64,000 nt of DNA from Streptomyces sp. NBC_01481. GTDB taxonomy: Bacteria > Actinomycetota > Actinomycetes > Streptomycetales > Streptomycetaceae. How positions within the stretch are numbered: position 1 is the stretch's first letter; the number at the start of each line of letters is the position of its first letter. The translations under genes were made by a program, and so were the position numbers. The DNA lies in the NCBI RefSeq assembly GCF_026339995.1, contig NZ_JAPEPT010000004.1, positions 744,001 to 808,000 of the forward strand. The letters are read 5' to 3'. Below, piece by piece: positions 50,385 to 58,990 of the stretch. A model generated the notes under the pieces. It was not told the DNA's origin, did no database searches, and saw only the letters and a program-made list of their open reading frames with translations.

Positions 50385-52119
50385 CGGAACTCTCCTCGTG
50401 TTCGGCGCTTTCGGTGCTTTCGGTGACGGACAGGAAGGGCAGGAACGGCGGGATCTCCCGGGGGTCGCAGTCCAGCGCGATGAACGCCGGACCGCTGCCC
50501 GCGTTACTGCGCAGCAGCGCCTGGCGGAGCCGCGCTGCGTCGTTTGCCCAGGTGACCTCAAGGGCCGGGAAGGCGGCGGCCACCCCGGCGGCGATGTCGG
50601 TCCGGGCGAACAGGTCGTCGCTGCGGACGCCGCCCTGGAAGAGCTCCTCGCGCAGCGCGCACATGGCGTGGGCGTTGTTGTTGAAGATCACGAAGGTCAC
50701 GGGTGCGGCGTACTCCACGGCGGTGTGCACTTCCATCCCGTGCATGAAGAACGCTCCGTCGCCGGCGAGTACGTAGGTGCGTCGGCCCGTGGCAAGCGCG
50801 GCGCCGATACCCGCTCCGAAGGTGTAGCCCATGCCGCCCATGCCGACCGCCACGACGAAGCGGCCGTGGCGCGGTGCGGGAAGCAGATGGATGGCGCTGG
50901 CCCCTGCGTTGCCGGCGTCCACGAACACGTGCGCGTCCTGGGGGAGTGCCGCTTCGACCGCGGCGACCGCCTCGGTGTAAGAGACGTTTCCACCAAGGGC
51001 CAGTGGAATGGGAGTTGGCGGAGACATCGGAAAGGGGCCGGTGTGCTCCGGGCAGGGATGCGGGCGCGAGGGGAGCCGGCCGACGACTGCGCGCAGCGCG
51101 TCCCGCAGGTTCCCGCCCAACGCGATGCCGGCCACGAACGGTGGTTCGGGATCGATGCAGACGACGGGAGTGGCGGCCAGGGCCTGGTCCAGTCCTCCGC
51201 GTGCCAATAACGGCAGCCGCGTGCCGACCAGCATGCACAAGTCGGCCCTGCGCAGGCAGTCTTCGACATTTGCGTGACCCATCACTCCGGCCACACCTGC
51301 GAACCGGGGGTCCCGGTTGTCGAACACGTCCTTGGCGTCCGGGGTGACCGCCACCCAGGCCCCGAGCCGCCGGGCGAGCTCCGCCAGCTCCTCGCGCGCA
51401 TCCGAGGCTGCCACGCCCTCGCCGGCGATGACGAGGACACGGCTCGCCCCGCGCAGCGCGGCCGATGCGGCGTCCCGCGCGTCGGATTCCACGCTTGCGG
51501 CCGTGGTGGTCGGCGGCGGCACGACCGGCGTCGGCGTCACTCCGGGCACGGGCACTGTGACCTGTGCCTGTTGCAGGTCCTTGGGCAGCAGCAGCACCGC
51601 GGGCCCTTTGGGATCGGCCTGTGCCGCCGCGATCGCCTGGGGCAGCAACTCCGCGAACGAGTCGGCGTCTTCGGCCCGAGCGCAGAACCGCGATACGGGC
51701 GTGAACACCTCACGGGCGTCGAACGAGCCTGCCTTGCCGCTGGAGTCCTGGAACGCCCCGCGGCCCTCCTGTGCGGTGGGCGGCTGTCCCACGAGGGCCA
51801 GCAGCGGCACGCGGGAGGCGTGAGCCTCCGCCAGACCGGGCACGAGATTCATCGCACCGCCGCCCGAGGTGGCTGCGACTACGCCGAGGCGCCTCGTGGC
51901 GCGGGCGTATCCGTCGGCCATGGTGACCGCGGAGAATTCGTGTTTGGCGACGACACCGAAGATGGTGCCCGTGCGGTGGACGGCGTCGTACAGGTCCTCG
52001 ATGTTGGCTCCGCCAACGCCGAACATGTGGGTGACGCCGGCCCGGACCAACTCTGCCGCCAGGTAGTCGACAAGGCGCACACCGCCTTCCTCGGGCATCT
52101 CGCGTGGCATGGCTGTCAT
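50356..52119 (-). CDS. thiamine diphosphate-dependent enzyme (acetolactate synthase / decarboxylase-like)
   Basis: The protein has 587 aa from the ATG at 52119, coupled to the upstream stop by ATGA. The N-terminal PYR domain contains VTHMFGVGGANIEDLYDAVH, VVAKHEFSAVTMADGYARAT with the catalytic Glu61, and GVVAATSGGGAMNLVPGLAE. The middle domain is of TPP_enzyme_M type (LIVGTRLPL-like CMLVGTRLPLLARGGLDQAL). The C-terminal PP domain has VGMGGMGYTFGAGIGAALAT and the GDG...N motif LAGDGAFFMHGMEVHTAVEY, TFVIFNNNAHAMCALREELF. Such enzymes cleave or form C-C bonds next to a carbonyl. In the operon it probably makes an acyloin or decarboxylates a 2-oxoacid. Confidence 0.9.
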   Translation of the reverse strand: MTAMPREMPEEGGVRLVDYLAAELVRAGVTHMFGVGGANIEDLYDAVHRTGTIFGVVAKHEFSAVTMADGYARATRRLGVVAATSGGGAMNLVPGLAEAHASRVPLLALVGQPPTAQEGRGAFQDSSGKAGSFDAREVFTPVSRFCARAEDADSFAELLPQAIAAAQADPKGPAVLLLPKDLQQAQVTVPVPGVTPTPVVPPPTTTAASVESDARDAASAALRGASRVLVIAGEGVAASDAREELAELARRLGAWVAVTPDAKDVFDNRDPRFAGVAGVMGHANVEDCLRRADLCMLVGTRLPLLARGGLDQALAATPVVCIDPEPPFVAGIALGGNLRDALRAVVGRLPSRPHPCPEHTGPFPMSPPTPIPLALGGNVSYTEAVAAVEAALPQDAHVFVDAGNAGASAIHLLPAPRHGRFVVAVGMGGMGYTFGAGIGAALATGRRTYVLAGDGAFFMHGMEVHTAVEYAAPVTFVIFNNNAHAMCALREELFQGGVRSDDLFARTDIAAGVAAAFPALEVTWANDAARLRQALLRSNAGSGPAFIALDCDPREIPPFLPFLSVTESTESAEHEESSDERGPVHVG

Positions 52120-53195
52120 ACGGAGCTCCTGTCCGCTTGGTCGGGCTGGACGACGAGGCCGGACGGCGAGACGACCTGAAAGCGGTGCCGGTACTGGTTC
52201 GGAGTGAGCCCCAGGGCTCGTCCGAAGGAGCGGATGAACGTCTCGGGGGCCGCGAATCCGCAGCGGCGAGCCACCTGGCTCGTCGTCAGATCGGTGGTCT
52301 CCAGGAGCTCGCGGGCGCGGGCGATACGCGTCCGCTCGACGTACTGGCCGGGGGTCGTGCCCACCTCGCGCCGGAACACCCGGGCGAAGTTGCGCAGGCT
52401 CATATTGGCCTGCTGGGCGATCTCGGCCACGGGTAACGGGTCTTGGAGGTTGTCCAGGATCCACTCCTGTGCGGCCCGGATCGGCGCGTGGTCTGCCAAC
52501 TGGGCGTCCAGGACCGCACTGAACTGAGCCTGTCCTCCGTGCCGTTTGAGGAACAGCACCAGAAACCGTGCTGTCTCCAGCGCAAGCGCCGCGCCGTGGT
52601 CCGCCTCCACCAGAGCGAGGGCCATGTCGATCCCGGTCGACACCCCCGCCGAGGTGACGAACCGGCCGTCCCAGACGAAGATCGGCTCCGGGTCCACGGT
52701 CACGTCCGGGTAGCGGCAGGCCATCTCCTCGCAGTACGCCCAATGGGTGGTGGCTCGCCGCCCGTCGAGCAGGCCGGCCTCGGCCAGCAGAAACGATCCG
52801 CCACATACGGATGCGACTCTCCGCGACCGGGTGGCTGCCTGTCCGATCCACGCGACCAGCGCCCGGTTCTTCAACGCGTCCCGCAGGCTCCATCCCCCCG
52901 GGACGAGGAGGGTGTCGATAGGGCCATGCCCTGCCTCCAGCGGCGCGGCTTCAATCATCACTCCCGAACTGGTGCGCACCAGTGGTGCATCGATGGAGAC
53001 GAACTCGATCCGGTAAGGGGCACCCGATCTGGGGAGGAGCCGGTTGGCCGTATCGAACACTTCTATGGGTCCGGTGATGTCCAGGGCCTGCGCACCGGAG
53101 TACACGACCACCACAACGCGTCGCTGTAACACGGTCACAGCCTGTATCCGACGCCGAACCGGCCGCAATGACAGCTTGTTGACGAATTCGGCCAA
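52116..53195 (-). CDS. GlxA-type regulator (DJ-1/PfpI domain plus AraC HTH)
   Basis: The protein is 359 aa; the start at 53195 is the first of several. The DJ-1/PfpI-like N terminus reads VVVVVYSGAQALDITGPIEV, FDTANRLLPRSGAPYRIEFV, TLLVPGGWSLRDALKNRALV and SVCGGSFLLAEAGLLDGRRA, with the elbow Cys. The AraC domain has two HTHs: LPVAEIAQQANMSLRNFARV, FRREVGTTPGQYVERTRIAR and LTTSQVARRCGFAAPETFIR, SFGRALGLTPNQYRHRF. It is first in the operon and should control it, probably in response to a metabolite. Confidence 0.92.
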   Translation of the reverse strand: MAEFVNKLSLRPVRRRIQAVTVLQRRVVVVVYSGAQALDITGPIEVFDTANRLLPRSGAPYRIEFVSIDAPLVRTSSGVMIEAAPLEAGHGPIDTLLVPGGWSLRDALKNRALVAWIGQAATRSRRVASVCGGSFLLAEAGLLDGRRATTHWAYCEEMACRYPDVTVDPEPIFVWDGRFVTSAGVSTGIDMALALVEADHGAALALETARFLVLFLKRHGGQAQFSAVLDAQLADHAPIRAAQEWILDNLQDPLPVAEIAQQANMSLRNFARVFRREVGTTPGQYVERTRIARARELLETTDLTTSQVARRCGFAAPETFIRSFGRALGLTPNQYRHRFQVVSPSGLVVQPDQADRSSV

Positions 53196-53729
53196 CGGAC
53201 AGCCATCGACTGCTGGTTGGCGGCGCTGACCAGGCAGTTCGTGCGCATGACCGGCTGGTGTGGGTGAGGCACGTCACAGGGTCCTTCGTCGCTGCGACGC
53301 TCTCATTTCGGGGAGGCGGCCGAGCCGGGCGTATGCGTCGGGCTTGCGGCCGGACCCGTACGGCTGCATGTGCCAACCCGGGTGTGGGGGCTGCAGGTTG
53401 TGGGTGTCGGAGAGGTGCTGGGTGTTGGGGAGGACTGGCGCGGCAGTCCGGGGGGCGGGTGGGCCGGCAGGAGTTGGAGAGCTGCCCGGTGAGGGAGTCT
53501 GGTGCCCTGCTGGCTGTGTGCGGCGGGGTGTACCGCGCCGTGGGGGAGACCGGCTCCTCCGTGATCATCGGGGCGTTCGCCGGGCTGTACGGCACCTGGC
53601 GCATCCGGCGCTGAAAGTTAAAAGAGGCCATTGTCGTTCAGCGTGGGCGCGGCGGAGCACCGGGCAAAGCTGAGAGCGGCGCGGTCCCGTCCGCATCTTC
53701 CCCACTGCGGGCTAGTCGCGCTCCTGCCT
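53196..53729. other. 534-bp gap with unassigned fragment
   Basis: A plus-strand frame ending at 53614 closes with PVRESGALLAVCGGVYRAVG, ETGSSVIIGAFAGLYGTWRI, RR, a hydrophobic helix with a basic tail. The upstream part is Cys/Gly/Arg-rich and looks non-coding. I cannot assign it. Confidence 0.3.
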
Positions 53730-54011
53730 TCAGGTCCCGGCCGGTGACGTCCCGACGGGCGTGTCCTCGGCGGGCGGGCCGCCGCGTCGCCGGATCACCT
53801 GGCTCAGCCTCGCAACAGCGACCGTCACTCCGACGCCTGCGGGTATGACCGGCCAGAACGCGGGGCGGTTCCCGAAGGCCGCGCACACGATGGTGCAGCC
53901 ATGCACGCCTCGCCTCGGGCGGTTGCTGGAAGGACCTTGGACGCGAGGTCCAACGAAGCACTTCATGCAACGAGCAAGCACGGCGAACCAAGTGTTCTGG
54001 CGGTAGTTCAT
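53730..54011 (-). CDS. hypothetical protein, one hydrophobic segment
   Basis: The frame encodes 93 aa, and the start is uncertain. It contains GNRPAFWPVIPAGVGVTVAV, ARLSQVIRRRGG, a possible membrane helix with a basic cytoplasmic tail, and a Cys/Arg-rich N terminus that may not be coding. No family recognised; it could be the 3' part of a degraded membrane protein. Confidence 0.3.
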   Translation of the reverse strand: MNYRQNTWFAVLARCMKCFVGPRVQGPSSNRPRRGVHGCTIVCAAFGNRPAFWPVIPAGVGVTVAVARLSQVIRRRGGPPAEDTPVGTSPAGT

Positions 54012-54156
54012 CTCGACGGCCCGATCACCCGCCCCGGCCCGCCCTCGCCGAGGTCGTCAAGATCGAGCCACGCGGCACCGGGTCTGCGGCCTGCTGCCGC
54101 AGCTCGGTGATCAGCTTGCCGAACTGACGCGGGTTCAGCTCGGTGAACGGTCTGCC

Positions 54157-54543
54157 TCAGCCCGGAGTCGGTCCGTCGACGTTGAACGTGGACTTCCCGG
54201 TCCCGGCTCTCACGACGATGATGTCGGCGACCTCCGCGGAGGGGTTGCTCTCTCGGTGCACGGCGCCCTTCGGTACGTAGATGAAGTCGCCGGGGCCAGC
54301 TTCCACCGTATTCGAGCCGTCCGGGCCGAACTCCATCTTCAGCGCCCCGGTCAGGACGTAGATCACTGATTCGCACTCGCCGTGGTGGTGCCAGCCGGAG
54401 ACCATCCCGGCTTCCGTGCGGACGTATCCCGACCACGTTCCCTCGGTGGCGAAAGCCTCTTGCCGGTCCATCCCCGGAGTGCGGGGCCCCGGCTTTCTGT
54501 CACGGGGAGTGACGACCAGAACCTGATCTCGCTGAGGGTCCAT
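54157..54543 (-). CDS. cupin-domain protein
   Basis: The protein has 128 aa from the ATG at 54543, with GGAAGGAG 6 nt upstream. The single cupin barrel shows motif 1, SGWHHHGECESVIYVLTGAL (three His and a Glu, metal ligands), and motif 2, GPGDFIYVPKGAVHRESNPS (the closing His). It resembles small quercetin-2,3-dioxygenase-like or regulatory cupins, but no substrate can be inferred. It is monocistronic and followed by non-coding sequence. Cytoplasmic. Confidence 0.88.
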   Translation of the reverse strand: MDPQRDQVLVVTPRDRKPGPRTPGMDRQEAFATEGTWSGYVRTEAGMVSGWHHHGECESVIYVLTGALKMEFGPDGSNTVEAGPGDFIYVPKGAVHRESNPSAEVADIIVVRAGTGKSTFNVDGPTPG

Positions 54544-54619
54544 GACGACTCCTTCCGCTCGGGCCTTCGAGCCCTGGTCCGGACTCGACGCCGTGCTACG
54601 TGGGTGGCCGCTTCCCACT

Positions 54620-54863
54620 CGAAGCCTAGCCGGGATCACGGTCCGTCCCCGCCCTGCTGGTCGCAGCAGGTTGTCGCGAGCGCACTGTGGGCCAATCTGC
54701 ACGGCATCGCCCAGCTGGGGGATGGGGCAGCCTCCAGCTCGCGACTGGCACCGACGACGTCGAACCGCTGCTGCGTACGGTCCTGGAAGCCCATCTCGGT
54801 CCGGACGTCCTGCCGATGGCGGAGCTCCGACCGCTCGCCGGGCTCGGCCCACGGCAACGGTGA
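54620..54863 (+). pseudogene. TetR regulator C-terminal remnant
   Basis: ASALWANLHGIAQLGD is followed, after a frame change, by WGSLQLATGTDDVEPLLRTV, LEAHLGPDVLPMAEL to a TGA near 54863. This is the C-terminal ligand domain of a TetR-type regulator (LHGIAQLWxWGSLQLATGTDDVEPLLRA). The HTH is absent. Confidence 0.55.
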
Positions 54864-54959
54864 CAGGTCATCAACTTCGTGCTCTACGACGGTTGCCCTG
54901 CAGGAGCGGGCTCGACCGCGAGGGTGGGGAGGCCACGGACGTCGCCGAACGCGACCACC

Positions 54960-55214
54960 TGGTCCGTAAGAACAGTCGTGGACCGCGTGGTGGGGCTCGA
55001 GGTCGTCCGGGCGGAGATCGCGATGGTGAAGACCCCGGACGGCCACGGACGGCTCGAGCTGACGAAGTTCCACACCCCGGCCGTCGTCGCTGGACTGCGA
55101 GCCCTCGGCGCGGAGTTCGTTGGCGACGTGGAGCGCTACGACGACAGCTATCGGCTCTGCTGCGTTCGCCGCCCGGAGGGGATCATCGTCGAGCCGGCGG
55201 AGCAGATCCGCTGA
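54960..55214 (+). pseudogene. VOC-family protein, internally deleted
   Basis: VVGLEVVRAEIAMVKTPDGH, GRLELTKFHTPA is joined directly to VVAGLRALGAEFVGDVERYD, DSYRLCCVRRPEGIIVEPAE. In intact homologues about 30 residues lie between. The N terminus is also missing. A dead glyoxalase-like gene. Confidence 0.6.
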
Positions 55215-55248
55215 GGGCTCGGCCCGGCCCTCCCGCCTCGTGGCATCT

Positions 55249-55680
55249 CTAGCGGTCGGCGGGCTCGGGGACGAGGCCGTCGGCGACCAGGCCCGCGAGT
55301 ACCGCTTGCCCCAGGGCCTGCGCGGCGGAGTGGGGTCGAACCATCACGGTGAACTCCTTGATCCGGCCCGTCTCGTCGAACTGGAGCAGGTCGATGCCGT
55401 GGATCTGCTTACCGCGCACGGTGGCCCGGAAGAGCAGGATCGCCGACGGAGCATCTTCGCCGTCGGCACTGGTCTCGGCCGTGCCCTCGAAGTGTCCGAT
55501 GTAGCGGAAGTCCTCGAAAGTGCGCAGCAGGACGCCGAAGAGTCCCAGCACCAGGGGCTTGCCCTCGAAGGGGGTGAACTTCACGGGGCTGTAGAGGCGG
55601 ATGTCCTCGGTGAACAGGTTGTCCAGTGCGGCGAGTTCGCCCTTCTCCACTGCAGCGCGGAAGCGCTCAGCAGTCTCCAT
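55249..55680 (-). CDS. NTF2-like / SnoaL-like protein
   Basis: The protein has 143 aa from the ATG at 55680. METAERFRAAVEKGELAALD, NLFTEDIRLYSPVKFTPFEG, KPLVLGLFGVLLRTFEDFRY and IKEFTVMVRPHSAAQALGQA follow the cone-shaped NTF2/SnoaL fold. Members bind or convert small hydrophobic compounds; no catalytic dyad is certain here. It is divergent from a PadR regulator, with a 26-bp palindrome between them, and is the most likely target. Confidence 0.85.
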   Translation of the reverse strand: METAERFRAAVEKGELAALDNLFTEDIRLYSPVKFTPFEGKPLVLGLFGVLLRTFEDFRYIGHFEGTAETSADGEDAPSAILLFRATVRGKQIHGIDLLQFDETGRIKEFTVMVRPHSAAQALGQAVLAGLVADGLVPEPADR

Positions 55681-55696
55681 GAATTCTCCTTATATG

Positions 55697-55722
55697 CAAG
55701 AATGTGATTAATCATTTTCTTG
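55697..55722. promoter_or_regulatory. PadR-type palindromic operator
   Basis: The site is CAAGAA-TG-TGATTAATCA-TT-TTCTTG. The 10-bp centre TGATTAATCA and the 6-bp outer arms are perfectly palindromic, with two unmatched pairs between. It lies 17 bp upstream of the NTF2-like gene's start and 46 bp before the PadR start. Confidence 0.75.
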
Positions 55723-55767
55723 AGTATGATGCAGTGGCGGACGAGGAAAGGGAAGGGGGCTGCTTCG

Positions 55768-56334
55768 ATGGCCTTGAGACATGCCGTGCTGGCGGCGCTC
55801 CTGGACGGCGAGTACAGCGGATACCAGCTGGCCAAGGCGTTCGACATCGGCGTCGCGAACTTTTGGCACGCCCTGCCCCAGCAGCTCTACGCCGAGCTGA
55901 CCAAGCTGGAGAAGGAAGGGCTGGTCACAGGGCGGGAGGTGGTTCAGGAGACCCGACCCAACAAGCGTCTGTTCCGGGTCACCGACGCCGGGCGCGCCGA
56001 GCTGGGGAAGTTCGCGGCAGCCGTATCGAAGCCCTCGTTCATCCGCGACGATCTGCTCGTCAAGGTCCAGGTCGCTGACCGCATCGGCACCGCGGCGGTG
56101 ATCGAACAGCTCGAAGAGCGGGCGTCGGCAGCTGAAGCCAAGATCGAGCTTCTCGGCGAGCTGCTGCGGCGGATGCGCGGCGATGCGGACGAGGAGGAGT
56201 TCCTACGCCGAGGCGAGCGGATCGGGCCGTACCTGACCTGCCTGCGCGGCCTGGCCTTTGAGCAGGAGCACCGGGACTGGTGCCGGCGGATCGCAGCCGT
56301 CCTCAAGGAAAGGACCACTCATGCCGCGCGGTGA
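55768..56334 (+). CDS. PadR family transcriptional regulator
   Basis: The protein has 188 aa from the ATG at 55768 (GGAAGGGGG upstream); an ATG at about 55720 overlaps the operator and is less likely. The winged helix is typical: MALRHAVLAALLDGEYSGYQ, LAKAFDIGVANFWHALPQQL, YAELTKLEKEGLVTGREVVQ, RLFRVTDAGRAELGKFAAAV. A C-terminal coiled dimerisation region (VIEQLEERASAAEAKIELLG, ELLRRMRGDADEEEF) follows. It probably represses itself and the NTF2-like gene via 55697-55722. The SGNH gene overlaps its 3' end by 14 bp. Confidence 0.93.
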   Translation: MALRHAVLAALLDGEYSGYQLAKAFDIGVANFWHALPQQLYAELTKLEKEGLVTGREVVQETRPNKRLFRVTDAGRAELGKFAAAVSKPSFIRDDLLVKVQVADRIGTAAVIEQLEERASAAEAKIELLGELLRRMRGDADEEEFLRRGERIGPYLTCLRGLAFEQEHRDWCRRIAAVLKERTTHAAR

Positions 56335-57139
56335 ATACCTGCGCTATGTCGCCCTGGGTGACAGCCAGACCGAAGGGCTCGGAGACGGCGACGACACCGC
56401 CGGCCTGCGGGGCTGGGCCGATCGGCTCGCCGAGCACCTCGCGGCCGTAAATCCCGGGCTCCGGTACGCCAATCTGGCCGTGAGAGGACGCGTCGCCGAC
56501 CAGGTCCGCGCCGAGCAGTTGGGGCCCGCCCTGGCCCTGCGCCCCGACCTGGCCACCGTCGTCGCCGGGGTCAACGACCTGCTCCGGCCCCGGTTTGACG
56601 CCGCAGAGGTGGCCGGGCACCTGGAGGAGATGTTCGCGGCGCTCACGGCCGCCGGAGCCCACGTGGTCACCCTCACCTTTCCCGACGTGGGGAAGATCGC
56701 GCCCCTTGCCCGGCCGATCAGGTCGCGCGTGTTCGACCTCAATGCCCGCATCCGCGCCGCGGCCGACCGTCACAACGTCACGGTTGCCGAAACCGCCCGG
56801 CACGCCGTCGCCGCCGACCCACGGCTGTGGAGCGGGGACCGACTCCACGCCAGCCCCCTCGGCCATGAGCGGATCGCCGCGGCCGTCGCGCACGCGATCC
56901 ACCTGCCCGGAAGCGACGATGCCTGGACGCTCCCCCTGCCGCCACGGGCAGTGCCCGCTCGCCGGCAAGCGGTAGCAGCTGAACTGCGCTGGGCGGCCGC
57001 ATTCCTCGGCCCCTGGCTCGGACGCCGACTGCGCGGCCAGTCCTCCGGCGACGGCCGCACCGCAAAGCGCCCCCAGCTCCTGCCCCTCAGCGCCACGCCC
57101 GACTCCCCGGCCGACACCGGTCAATGGGAATCTTCGTAG
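56321..57139 (+). CDS. SGNH/GDSL hydrolase
   Basis: The protein has 272 aa from the ATG at 56321, with AAGGA in the PadR 3' end. Block I is YVALGDSQTEGLGDGDDTAG (Ser of GDSQ). Block II is YANLAVRGRVADQVRAEQLG (Gly). Block III is LATVVAGVNDLLRPRFD (Asn). Block V is LWSGDRLHASPLGHERIAAA (Asp and His). It has no signal peptide, so it should act in the cytoplasm as an esterase or lipase on small esters. The C-terminal 60 residues are Arg/Pro-rich and perhaps disordered. It is co-transcribed with the PadR gene. Confidence 0.92.
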   Translation: MPRGEYLRYVALGDSQTEGLGDGDDTAGLRGWADRLAEHLAAVNPGLRYANLAVRGRVADQVRAEQLGPALALRPDLATVVAGVNDLLRPRFDAAEVAGHLEEMFAALTAAGAHVVTLTFPDVGKIAPLARPIRSRVFDLNARIRAAADRHNVTVAETARHAVAADPRLWSGDRLHASPLGHERIAAAVAHAIHLPGSDDAWTLPLPPRAVPARRQAVAAELRWAAAFLGPWLGRRLRGQSSGDGRTAKRPQLLPLSATPDSPADTGQWESS

Positions 57140-57352
57140 GGAAAGCATCGGCCCCCGTGGCGTAACTTCTCTCGAATTGCCCGGCGTTGTGCAGTGGGCC
57201 GGAGTGGGCACGTTCACGCGTACGCGGCTGGGCTTTTCCGCGGCAGTGGCAAGATTTTCGTAGCCGGAGACCATCCTGCGGGACGGCCGTCGGCTGGTCC
57301 GCGTATCGGCGGTCCATAACGCTCGCACTCCCGGCGGACTGTCGCAGCCGGG

Positions 57353-57386
57353 GTAGGACCGCCGCATCGCTGCGGCGGTCCTACCG
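57353..57386. terminator. strong bidirectional terminator-like hairpin
   Basis: GGTAGGACCGCCGC (57353-57366) pairs perfectly with GCGGCGGTCCTACC (57373-57386) across a 6-nt loop. It lies between the convergent SGNH and Old-Yellow-Enzyme-type genes. Otherwise the 411-bp gap 57140-57550 holds no supportable gene. Confidence 0.8.
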
Positions 57387-57550
57387 GGGAGCCGTACGAG
57401 CGCGTCGGCTGCGCATTCGGCTCAAGCCGCCCGAAGGTCGCACCGGTCAGGTGAACCCGCTTGGCCTTGTCGTCGCCGGCAGCGGATGCGCCGTCCGCGT
57501 CGTGCCCGCGGCCGTGTCGTCTCACCAACCCAATTGCCCGGGTAATACAC

Positions 57551-58678
57551 CTAGTTCAGCGTCTTCAGCGCCGCCGCGTCGTACGGCTTCAGCTCCTCGA
57601 ACCGGTCCCCGAGGACCTTCGCCGCCCACTCCGGGTCCTGGAGCAGGGCGCGGCCGACGGCGACCATATCGAATTCGTCGCGCTCCAGGCGGTCGAGGAG
57701 GTTGTCGATGCCCCGGACCGGGGCGCCCTCGCCCGCGAACGCGCGGATGAAGTCGCCGTCGAGGCTGACCGAGCCGACGGTGATGGTGGGCCTGCCGGTG
57801 AGCTTCTTGGTCCAGCCCGCGAGGTTCAGGTCCGAGCCCTCGAACTCCGGGAGCCAGTAGCGGCGGGTGGAGGCGTGGAAGGCGTCGACGCCGGCCGCCG
57901 CCAGCGGGGTCAGGATCGCCTCCAGCTCCTCCGGGTCCTCGGCGAGCCTCGCGTCGTAAGCCTCCTGCTTCCACTGCGAGTAGCGGAAGATCACCGGGAA
58001 GTCGGGCGAGACGGTCTCGCGGACGGCAGCCACGATCTCGGCCGCGAACTTCGTACGGGCCACGGGGTCGCCGCCGTAGGCATCGGTGCGGCGGTTCGTC
58101 CCCGCCCACAGGAACTGGTCGAGGAGATAGCCGTGGGCGCCGTGCAGTTCTACGCCGTCGAAGCCGATGCGCTCGGCGTCCGCGGCGGCTTCGGCGAAGG
58201 CGCCGATGACGTCGTCCAGGTCGCCCTTGGACATCGCCTTGCCAGCGCGCTCGGTGCCGTCAACGCGGATGCCGGAGGGACCGACGGCGGGGGCATCGGC
58301 GTAGGGCGGGTCGCCCTGCTTGCGCACCATGCCGATGTGCCACAGCTGCGGCACAATCGTGCCGCCCGCCGCATGAACGGCCTCGGCGACCTTGGCCCAC
58401 CCCGCCAGCTGCTCCTCACCGTGGAACCGCGGCACGCGGTCACTCTGCCCGGCCGAGTCGTGGCCGACGTAGGTCCCTTCGGTGACGATCAGGCCCACGC
58501 CCGCGGCGGCGCGACGGGCGTAGTACGACCGCACGTCCTCACCGGGGACGCCGCCCGGGGAGAACATGCGCGTCATCGGCGCCATCACGATGCGGTTCGG
58601 GACGGTCAGGCCGTTCAGCGCGACGGGCCGGGACAGGATCTCGGCCGCGCGGGAGGCGGAGGACGCGGTGGCGCTCAC
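57551..58678 (-). CDS. NADH:flavin oxidoreductase, Old Yellow Enzyme family
   Basis: The protein is 375 aa from the GTG at 58678, which has AGGAG upstream; the ATG-rich start at 58720 lies in the operator. The TIM-barrel FMN enzyme motifs are RPVALNGLTVPNRIVMAPMT, VGLIVTEGTYVGHDSAG, AVHAAGGTIVPQLWHIGMVR, GIRVDG..., AADAERIGFDGVELHGAHGY (HGAHGYL, the His pair region), LLDQFLWAGTNRRTDAYGGD and VAVGRALLQDPEWAAKVLGD. Expected to reduce activated C=C bonds with NAD(P)H (ene-reductase). A palindromic site upstream suggests control by an unlinked regulator. Confidence 0.92.
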   Translation of the reverse strand: MSATASSASRAAEILSRPVALNGLTVPNRIVMAPMTRMFSPGGVPGEDVRSYYARRAAAGVGLIVTEGTYVGHDSAGQSDRVPRFHGEEQLAGWAKVAEAVHAAGGTIVPQLWHIGMVRKQGDPPYADAPAVGPSGIRVDGTERAGKAMSKGDLDDVIGAFAEAAADAERIGFDGVELHGAHGYLLDQFLWAGTNRRTDAYGGDPVARTKFAAEIVAAVRETVSPDFPVIFRYSQWKQEAYDARLAEDPEELEAILTPLAAAGVDAFHASTRRYWLPEFEGSDLNLAGWTKKLTGRPTITVGSVSLDGDFIRAFAGEGAPVRGIDNLLDRLERDEFDMVAVGRALLQDPEWAAKVLGDRFEELKPYDAAALKTLN

Positions 58679-58695
58679 GGGGGTGCTCCTTGAGG

Positions 58696-58719
58696 TACCA
58701 GATGGTATGTGCATATGCA
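58696..58719. promoter_or_regulatory. palindromes upstream of the ene-reductase gene
   Basis: TACCAGATGGTA (58696-58707) has perfect 5-bp arms around GA. TGCATATGCA (58710-58719) is a perfect 10-bp palindrome. Both lie 18-41 bp before the GTG start (minus strand), a usual operator position. Confidence 0.55.
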
Positions 58720-58864
58720 TTGAATGCGTGCTGGTATCAACCGCCCCGGATGGTCACTACATTCCGCTCGTCCCGCGAGCCGCCTGTGATCCCGGACACT
58801 CGTCGAGCCGGGGGCTGTCAGTGCTTCCGCGGCCAACGGAGCATCAGCCTGAGCCATCAACGCC

Positions 58865-58960
58865 CAGGTGCGGCTTGAGGCCGAAGGTCCGCCAGGTCCG
58901 GGGTTCCGTCGACTGGGACAGCCCGGTCTGCCGGGCCACCCCCGCGTCGACCAGTGCGTC
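58865..58960 (-). pseudogene. IS630-family transposase N-terminal remnant
   Basis: LVDAGVARQTGLSQSTEPRT, WRTFGLKPHLG is the HTH end of IS630 transposases (WSTRxMAxxTGxSQSTxxRIWRxFGLKPH). The preceding THWSTR is in another frame. It matches the type of the 5671-5880 relic but derives from the other end of the gene. Confidence 0.6.
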
Positions 58961-58990
58961 GCGCACGATGACGGTGGGCGACCCGATGCG

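Noticed and set aside
50287..52179. Long plus-strand frames opposite the ThDP enzyme
   Set aside because: Low-complexity translations; the minus strand carries a complete enzyme with overlapping operon partners.
57214..57528. Minus-strand 104-codon frame between SGNH and ene-reductase genes
   Set aside because: It crosses a strong terminator hairpin and shows no coding-like composition.
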